A stretch of 10,784 bases of DNA from Phycisphaerales bacterium (GTDB lineage Bacteria > Pseudomonadota > Gammaproteobacteria > Competibacterales > Competibacteraceae), in assembly GCA_014879435.1 (NCBI GenBank), contig JACSSB010000143.1, positions 1 to 10,784 of the forward strand, in the 5' to 3' direction. This document shows positions 6,445-10,784 of the stretch, piece by piece. The translations under genes and the position numbers were made by a program. Each line of letters starts with the position of its first letter. The stretch's first letter is position 1. Below the pieces are notes generated by a model. That model was not told where the DNA came from, searched no databases, and saw nothing but the letters and a program-made list of their open reading frames with translations.

Positions 6445-8078
6445 GGCTCAAGCCTTCCACGGCCGATGGCACGGCTGAGCAGAATCACCGGTCCGACACC
6501 AGCCAGAACAATGGCCAGGGCAAAACCGGCCGAATCCGCCAGTCGCTCGTCTGAAGCCAGTTCATAGGTTCGTACCGCCAAAGTGTTGAAATTGAATGGT
6601 CGCAGAATCAATGTAGCCGGTAGTTCCTTCAGCACATCCACGAATACCAGCAACAGCACAGTCAACAAACTGCCACGCAGAATCGGTACATGGACGCGCC
6701 ACAGCACCGCTCGCGGTGACGCTCCCAAGGTGCGCGCGGCATCATCCATACTGGGCCGGAGGCGAGTCAAACCCGCCTCTACTCCGTGTAGCGCCACCGG
6801 CAAAAAACGTGCGCAATAGGCAAATAGTAATGCAACCAGCGTCCCGCTCAGCAGCAGTCCGGTGGACACGCCAAACCCGACACGCGCCCAGCCGTCCACA
6901 TTCCGGTCGATAGCGGCGAGCGGCAGCATCACCCCGATGGCAATCACCGCACCAGGCACCGCGTAACCTAGGCTGGCACCACGCACTGCCAATCGCACCA
7001 GCGGTCGTGGTCGCAAACGCTGCCCGTAACCCAGAAGCAGCGCCAGAACTAAGATCAACCCAGCCGCTCCCATCGCCAGCAGCAAGCTATTCGCCATCAA
7101 GCGCAGAAAGCGCTCATCCAGCATCTGCGGCATAGTCCGCGCCGCCCAAACCGCCAAGACACTGGCCGGGATCACAAATCCACACAGCAATGGCATCGCA
7201 CAGGCCAGTGTCGCCAGTCCACCGCGCCGACCCCGCAACACCAAGCGGGGCAATCGCTGCTGGCGAGCGCTGGTAGGATGAAAACGCAGTTGTCGCCGCG
7301 ACAGCTGCTCCAGCACCAACAGGGCGAAGACGAACAGCAACAGCAGCGCGGCCAGTTGCGCGGCGGCGATGGCATCATTCATCCCGAACCAGACTCGGAA
7401 AATACCGGTGGTAAAAGTACTGACCCCGAAATACTGCACCGTACCGTAATCAGCCAGTGCCTCCATCTGTACCAGCGACATCCCCGCGATCAACGACGGT
7501 CGCGCCAATGGTAGGGTGAGGTTGAAGAAACGTCGCCATGGACCAGCGCCCAGACTGCGACTGACCTCCAACACCGCCGCAGACTGCTCAAGAAACGCCG
7601 CACGCGCCAACAGATAGACATACGGATAGAGCACCAGCGTCAGCATCACCACCGCCCCTGGCAGCGAGCGGATTTCGGGAAATGCGTAATCGTGTCGGGT
7701 CCAGCCGAAGGTTTCGCGTAAGGCGCTTTGCAGTGGACCCGCAAAATCGAGCAGGCCCGTGTAGGTGTAGGCGATGATGTAGGCCGGAATCGCCATCGGC
7801 AGCAACAATGCCCACTCAAAAAATCGCCGCCCTGGGAATTCGCATACCCCAATTAACCACGCCGTTGGCACGCCGATCAACAGCGTGCCGATACCGACCC
7901 CTAGCATCAACAAGATGGAGTTGGCAAGGTAGTCGGCCAACACGGTATCGACCAAATGCCGCCATACTGGACCCGCTGGTTGCAACGCGGTGGCGAATAC
8001 GGTCAGGATCGGCAGCGCCAACAATGCCGCGATTCCAACCACCCACAAGGTCCAGCGGTCGGCCCGTGCGCTCAACAC
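6441..8078 (-). CDS. fbpB: Ferric iron ABC transporter, fused two-domain permease
   Basis: This inner-membrane permease carries two copies of the binding-protein-dependent permease domain in one chain of 545 residues, as is usual for FbpB/SfuB. Hydrophobic segments run throughout, starting at residues 11-31. Each half has its EAA loop for docking on FbpC: E-V-S-R-S-L-G-A-G at 171-179 followed by LTLPLARPSL, and D-A-A-R-T-L-G-A-S at 446-454 followed by VHVPILRGSL. The late VDVLKELPATLIL (480-492) is also typical of iron permeases. The start is a GTG at 8078-8076, the only standard start open at this end; its ribosome binding site is poor and close. It lies 61 bp after fbpA and overlaps fbpC by 4 nt. 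Confidence 0.94.
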   Translation of the reverse strand: MLSARADRWTLWVVGIAALLALPILTVFATALQPAGPVWRHLVDTVLADYLANSILLMLGVGIGTLLIGVPTAWLIGVCEFPGRRFFEWALLLPMAIPAYIIAYTYTGLLDFAGPLQSALRETFGWTRHDYAFPEIRSLPGAVVMLTLVLYPYVYLLARAAFLEQSAAVLEVSRSLGAGPWRRFFNLTLPLARPSLIAGMSLVQMEALADYGTVQYFGVSTFTTGIFRVWFGMNDAIAAAQLAALLLLFVFALLVLEQLSRRQLRFHPTSARQQRLPRLVLRGRRGGLATLACAMPLLCGFVIPASVLAVWAARTMPQMLDERFLRLMANSLLLAMGAAGLILVLALLLGYGQRLRPRPLVRLAVRGASLGYAVPGAVIAIGVMLPLAAIDRNVDGWARVGFGVSTGLLLSGTLVALLFAYCARFLPVALHGVEAGLTRLRPSMDDAARTLGASPRAVLWRVHVPILRGSLLTVLLLVFVDVLKELPATLILRPFNFNTLAVRTYELASDERLADSAGFALAIVLAGVGPVILLSRAIGRGRLEP

Positions 8079-8139
8079 TCCAGACTCGCTCTTCGCATAC
8101 GAGGCCAGTTCAGGATGAGAGCGTTCATTTGGAATGGGT

Positions 8140-9174
8140 TTATTTCCAGCCCGCCCGATCCATCAACTGTACTGCAGCGGCATTCAACTCACCCAATTTG
8201 GCTACGTTCAGGGTATCGACCTTAAACGTACCCCAGGATTGGAGGGTGGCACTGGGTGGAATAGCTGGGTTAACTGGATATTCGTTATTGGTCTCGGCAT
8301 ACCAGCGCTGTGCCTGGTCACTGGCCAGAAACTCCAGCAGCTTGACCGCGTGATCACGGTGGCGAGCGTGGGCAGTCACCCCGGCACCACTGACATTGAC
8401 GTGCACACCGGTAGTTTGGGCGTCGGGCCAGAATACCGCTACCTTGGCCGCCGCTTCCCGCTCCGCCTCGTCCGAGGAGCTCAACATGCCTCCCAGGTAA
8501 TAGGTATTGGCTAGGGTGATGTCGCATTCGCCAGCGGCGACCGCCTTGATCTGGTCGCGGTCACCCCCCTTGGGAGGGCGGGAAAAGTTAGCGACCAGCC
8601 CTTTGGCCCAAGCTTCAGTCTTGGCTTCGCCGTGATGGGCGATCATTCCCGCCACCAATGATTGATTGTAAATACTGTCGGAGGAGCGCACACAAACCTT
8701 ACCTCGCCATTTTGGTGCGGCTAAGTCCTCATAGGTGGAAAGTTCCGTTGGCTTGACCCGATCTTTGGCATACAGGATTGGCCGAGCGCGGACCGATAGC
8801 CCAAACCAGTAGCCCTCGGGATCGCGATAGGCAGCCGGGATATGTTGGGTCAGTGATTCGGATGTGACCGCTTGCAGCACACCCGCCTGACGCGCAGCAG
8901 CCAGCCGACCGGCATCAGTGGTTAACAGAAGATCCGCTGGGGTGTTGGCGCCCTCACTTTGTAGACGCTGCAACAGTGTTTCTTCCTTGCCGGTCACCAG
9001 ATTGACGGTAATGCCGGTCTGCTTGCTGAAATCATCCAGCAGTGGCTTGATCAAATCTTCCTTACGCGCCGAATAGATATTGACCTCATCGGCTGCTAGC
9101 AACGGCGCCGCCAGGAGGCCAGACACCAGCCAGAGTGTGAAAAAAAAGACACCAAGTTTCGACGGTTTGGACAT
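8140..9174 (-). CDS. fbpA: Ferric iron-binding periplasmic protein
   Basis: This is the periplasmic receptor that binds Fe(III) and delivers it to FbpB, 344 residues. A signal peptide (Lys-containing start, hydrophobic 8-22, cleavage likely after A-x-A near 27-28) precedes DEVNIYSARKE, the usual mature N-terminus of FbpA/FutA proteins. The adjacent Tyr225-Tyr226 in NTYYLGG are the conserved iron-coordinating tyrosines; Tyr34 is another likely ligand. The C-terminal NNEYPVNP is also typical. The frame stays open upstream to 9264, but that start would put the Fur box and -10 inside the coding region and would spoil the signal peptide. The ATG at 9174 is therefore preferred, although its ribosome binding site (GTGAG) is weak. 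It is the first gene of a likely iron-repressed operon. Confidence 0.95.
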   Translation of the reverse strand: MSKPSKLGVFFFTLWLVSGLLAAPLLAADEVNIYSARKEDLIKPLLDDFSKQTGITVNLVTGKEETLLQRLQSEGANTPADLLLTTDAGRLAAARQAGVLQAVTSESLTQHIPAAYRDPEGYWFGLSVRARPILYAKDRVKPTELSTYEDLAAPKWRGKVCVRSSDSIYNQSLVAGMIAHHGEAKTEAWAKGLVANFSRPPKGGDRDQIKAVAAGECDITLANTYYLGGMLSSSDEAEREAAAKVAVFWPDAQTTGVHVNVSGAGVTAHARHRDHAVKLLEFLASDQAQRWYAETNNEYPVNPAIPPSATLQSWGTFKVDTLNVAKLGELNAAAVQLMDRAGWK

Positions 9175-9227
9175 GAGTCTCACTGAAAAGCTAAGGACAG
9201 GAGAAAATTGTGTGAATCTACTCAATT

Positions 9228-9246
9228 GCAAATGATAATTATTCTC
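9228..9246. promoter_or_regulatory. Fur box upstream of fbpA
   Basis: The 19-mer GCAAATGATAATTATTCTC matches the classical Fur consensus GATAATGATAATCATTATC at 15 of 19 positions by direct comparison. It lies 54 bp before the fbpA start and overlaps the predicted -10, so Fe-Fur binding should block transcription of fbpABC when iron is plentiful. The function of the downstream operon supports this strongly. Confidence 0.85.
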
Positions 9247-9260
9247 ATAAAAAAACACAA
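9232..9260 (-). promoter_or_regulatory. Candidate sigma70 promoter of fbpABC
   Basis: On the minus strand TTGTGT (9255-9260) and TATCAT (9232-9237) are exactly 17 nt apart. The -10 matches consensus at five of six bases and the -35 at three of six. Transcription would start near 9225, giving a leader of about 50 nt. The Fur box covers the -10 and part of the spacer. Confidence 0.6.
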
Positions 9261-9264
9261 CCAT

Positions 9265-9619
9265 CTGCCCTTAAAACTAAAGAACTCTAAATACTCCAGA
9301 GTGACCTACATCGGACGAGTCATGATCAATTCGCTCTCGCCAAGCGGGTGCGATCCGCTATCGGTGACGGTGGCGATAGATGCGGTGGAGCTGATACAAG
9401 ATCAAAGAAATCGGCCTCAATGATTGATCCTAGGCAGAGAGGCGTCTATCGTTAAAAATCGAGCATGGGTTATGTCAGAACAATAAAACCGTTTTTTATT
9501 TATTGATTATTAAATCATTTTATCCGGCTCCACACTGCAACGAAATTCTTGCGCGGAATACCGAAACAGCATGACTACCGCTCAATCATTTCAATCCAGA
9601 ATCCACTGATGAGGACGAC
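9265..9619. other. Intergenic region between fbpA and the cytochrome c4-like gene
   Basis: I recognise no gene in this stretch. The part from about 9450 to 9530 is clearly AT-rich. It holds the perfect dyad TGATT-ATTA-AATCA (9504-9517) and the small dyad AAAACCGTTTT, which may mark the control region of the downstream gene. I found no convincing -35/-10 pair. The ribosome binding site GAGGA is at 9611-9615. Confidence 0.5.
9504..9517. promoter_or_regulatory. Perfect 14-bp dyad upstream of the cytochrome c4-like gene
   Basis: TGATT-N4-AATCA is a perfect inverted repeat about 100 bp before the cytochrome start, inside an AT-rich patch. It recalls an FNR/ANR site (TTGAT-N4-ATCAA), but the GAT and ATC cores here are 6 nt apart and not 4, so it does not fit that consensus. 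The regulator is unknown. Confidence 0.3.
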
Positions 9620-10234
9620 ATGATCCGATCCCTATCACGGCCTTTGTTGGTACTGGCGATGTGCGGCGTTTTGGCGAGCACTGCGCAGGCCGCTGGCGAT
9701 CCCGCCGTCGGCAAAACCAAGTTTGCGACCTGTGCTGGCTGTCATGCCATCCCCGGCTACACCAACGCCTATCCTACGTATCACGTCCCTCGGCTGGGCG
9801 GTCAACACGCCGACTACATCATCGTCGCGCTCAAAGACTATCAGACTGGGCAACGGACCCATCCCACCATGCATGCCAACGCCTCTTCACTCAAGGAGCA
9901 AGATATGCAGGATATCGCCGCCTATCTAGCCAGCTTTCCTGCTGCCGCTGCTCCCTATCCGGTCCAAGGTAATCCCATCGCTGGTAAGGCCAAAAGCGCA
10001 ACCTGCGCGGCCTGTCACGGTGCCGATGGCAATGGCAACATTCCTATTTATCCACGCCTGGCGGGTCAACACGAAGATTATCTGCGCAAGGCATTGAGCG
10101 ACTACCATGAGGGTGCCCGCAAGAACCCCATCATGAATGGGATGGCCCAGCCGTTGTCACCGCAAGACATCGCCGACCTAGCCAGCTATTTCGCCAGTCA
10201 GCCCAAGGGTTTGGTCACGGTCCAGCAAGAGTAA
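9620..10234 (+). CDS. Exported diheme cytochrome c, c4-like
   Basis: The 204-residue product is a tandem two-domain c-type cytochrome. A signal peptide (hydrophobic 9-20, A-Q-A cleavage near 24) sends it to the periplasm. Heme motifs CAGCH (38-42) and CAACH (129-133) begin each domain. Candidate axial methionines are Met84 in HPTMHA and Met172 or Met175 in NPIMNGM. Both domains share the c4 pattern PRLGGQHADY / PRLAGQHEDY, about 20 residues after each heme. The first domain departs from the usual CHGADGN: it reads CHAIPGYTNAYPTYHVPRL, a somewhat longer loop. Cytochromes c4 pass electrons to terminal oxidases or denitrification enzymes; the partner is not visible here. GAGGA lies 4 nt before the ATG. 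A strong hairpin follows the stop. Confidence 0.93.
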   Translation: MIRSLSRPLLVLAMCGVLASTAQAAGDPAVGKTKFATCAGCHAIPGYTNAYPTYHVPRLGGQHADYIIVALKDYQTGQRTHPTMHANASSLKEQDMQDIAAYLASFPAAAAPYPVQGNPIAGKAKSATCAACHGADGNGNIPIYPRLAGQHEDYLRKALSDYHEGARKNPIMNGMAQPLSPQDIADLASYFASQPKGLVTVQQE

Positions 10235-10257
10235 ACATCGCCAAATACGACCGATAT

Positions 10258-10284
10258 CGATCCGTCGGCGCTCGCCACGGATCG
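10258..10284 (+). terminator. Strong hairpin after the cytochrome c4-like gene, possible terminator
   Basis: CGATCCGT (10258-10265) pairs perfectly with ACGGATCG (10277-10284). Inside, GGC pairs with GCC around a 4-nt loop after a single bulged C. It begins 23 nt after the stop. The bases that follow (TCCTCACTTCC) are pyrimidine-rich but not a U-tract, so it may protect the 3' end or act only weakly as an intrinsic terminator. Confidence 0.45.
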
Positions 10285-10495
10285 TCCTCACTTCCGGCGA
10301 CATCAGCACGCGCAACATTGCGCCTGATCCTCGCTTTGCCACCGCTGTCCAGAGCGGATTCGTACCCGACCGAATCGCCCTCACACCGACACGAGTGGCG
10401 CACTCCCCTTTCACTGCGACGCGGTTCATTGTCGATCAACGGCAGAGCCGTCTGCTCAGATCGATCCGCTTAGGCGTTCCCCATCGTTATAGGCG

Positions 10496-10501
10496 TATAA
10501 T
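10496..10501 (+). promoter_or_regulatory. Candidate -10 element of the TerD-family gene
   Basis: A perfect TATAAT lies 35 nt before the ATG. No good -35 is present at 16-18 nt and there is no TGn extension, so it would need an activator or is fortuitous. Transcription from about 10508 would give a leader of roughly 30 nt. Confidence 0.35.
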
Positions 10502-10536
10502 CCTTGGTCACACGATACGATTTTCCGCGTGCCAAT

Positions 10537-10784
10537 ATGAAAGAACTGATCAAGGGTGCCAACGCACCGCTCGCCGCTTCTGGAAAAATTCGCCTCCACC
10601 TGAGCGGACGCGCCGTCCCCAATGATATTGACCTCGCTTGCTTCGCACTCGATGCGCGTGATCGAGTACCCAACGATTCCTGGTTTCTGTTCTATAACCA
10701 ACCCAACAGCCCCAGCGGTGCTATTCGCTTCGATCCCAGAACACCGTATTTCTTGATCGATCTGAACCGATTGCCCGCCGAAAT
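10537..10784 (+). CDS. TerD-family (tellurium-resistance/stress) protein, N-terminal 82 residues
   Basis: The frame starts at ATG 10537 and runs off the right edge. It reads MKELIKGANAPLAASGKIRL, then a stretch with NDIDLACFALD (29-39) and SWFLFYNQPNSPSGAIRF (48-65). The pattern of a short Leu/Gly-rich strand, an acidic D-I-D segment and F-Y-N-Q-P-x-S-P-x-G is characteristic of TerD domains, which bind calcium and occur in tellurite and general stress loci. Whether the full protein is TerA-, TerD- or TerZ-like, or a larger multidomain protein, cannot be told from 82 residues. No Shine-Dalgarno is visible before the ATG. Neighbouring ter genes, if any, lie beyond the window. Confidence 0.75.
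   Translation, partial: MKELIKGANAPLAASGKIRLHLSGRAVPNDIDLACFALDARDRVPNDSWFLFYNQPNSPSGAIRFDPRTPYFLIDLNRLPAE

Larger units (their letters stand above)
10235..10536. other. Intergenic region before the TerD-family gene
   Basis: I see no supported gene in these 300 bases. They contain the hairpin at 10258-10284, a small perfect inverted repeat GCGCAA-CA-TTGCGC (10310-10323) and the candidate -10 near 10496. Short frames on both strands show no family features. Confidence 0.5.

Noticed and set aside
9175..9264. Upstream start extending fbpA by 30 residues
   Set aside because: It would run through the Fur box and promoter and place 30 residues before a good signal peptide.
9208..9423. Small plus-strand frame of 71 codons with AGGAG 4 nt before a TTG
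   Set aside because: It overlaps the Fur box and fbp promoter, its product resembles nothing I recognise, and no plus-strand promoter is evident; the ribosome binding site match is probably chance.
10395..10701. Short open frames on both strands before and over the TerD-family start
   Set aside because: They have no recognisable motifs, and from 10537 they overlap the frame that carries clear TerD-like sequence.

Overview
The window looks like ordinary chromosomal DNA from a gammaproteobacterium. The isocitrate lyase, the Glk-type glucokinase, the NudJ-like Nudix protein and the Fur-controlled FbpABC-type iron importer all resemble the gammaproteobacterial forms, and the genes have moderately high GC with more AT-rich gaps. 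I cannot name the genus. I see no insertion sequence, phage gene, tRNA, rRNA or CRISPR array.

Layout. Positions 1-1082 (minus strand) carry the first 360 residues of isocitrate lyase (aceA), which runs off the left edge. A gap of about 300 bp holds a likely aceA promoter with overlapping small dyads. It separates aceA from a divergent glucokinase (glk, 1386-2345). Glk converges, with only 12 bp between stop codons, on a pterin-4a-carbinolamine dehydratase (phhB, 2358-2705, minus). PhhB is divergent from an exported single-heme c protein of the Tll0287-like/DUF3365 type (2842-3438). That gene is followed 20 bp later by a NudJ-like Nudix hydrolase (3459-3908) and then by a ClcA-type chloride/proton antiporter (3984-5354).

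From 9174 back to 5392 on the minus strand lies a complete ferric-iron ABC importer operon: fbpA (periplasmic binding protein), fbpB (fused two-domain permease) and fbpC (ATPase). It has a Fur box matching 15 of 19 consensus positions over its promoter and an intrinsic terminator 9 nt after fbpC. The terminator's U-tract is shared with the clcA stop codon.

An AT-rich gap leads to an exported diheme cytochrome c4-like protein (9620-10234), followed by a strong hairpin. After about 300 bp without a recognisable gene, the 5' end of a TerD-family gene (from 10537) runs off the right edge.

The genes form separate units: carbon metabolism (aceA, glk), pterin recycling (phhB), envelope heme proteins, chloride/proton exchange and iron uptake. 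Iron import and two c-type cytochromes are thematically linked through heme demand, but nothing in the sequence shows co-regulation. I found no convincing new multi-gene system. The points most worth a second look are the dyads over the aceA promoter, the fully delimited Fur/fbp unit, the heme protein with a candidate Cys axial ligand, and the dyad upstream of the cytochrome c4 gene.
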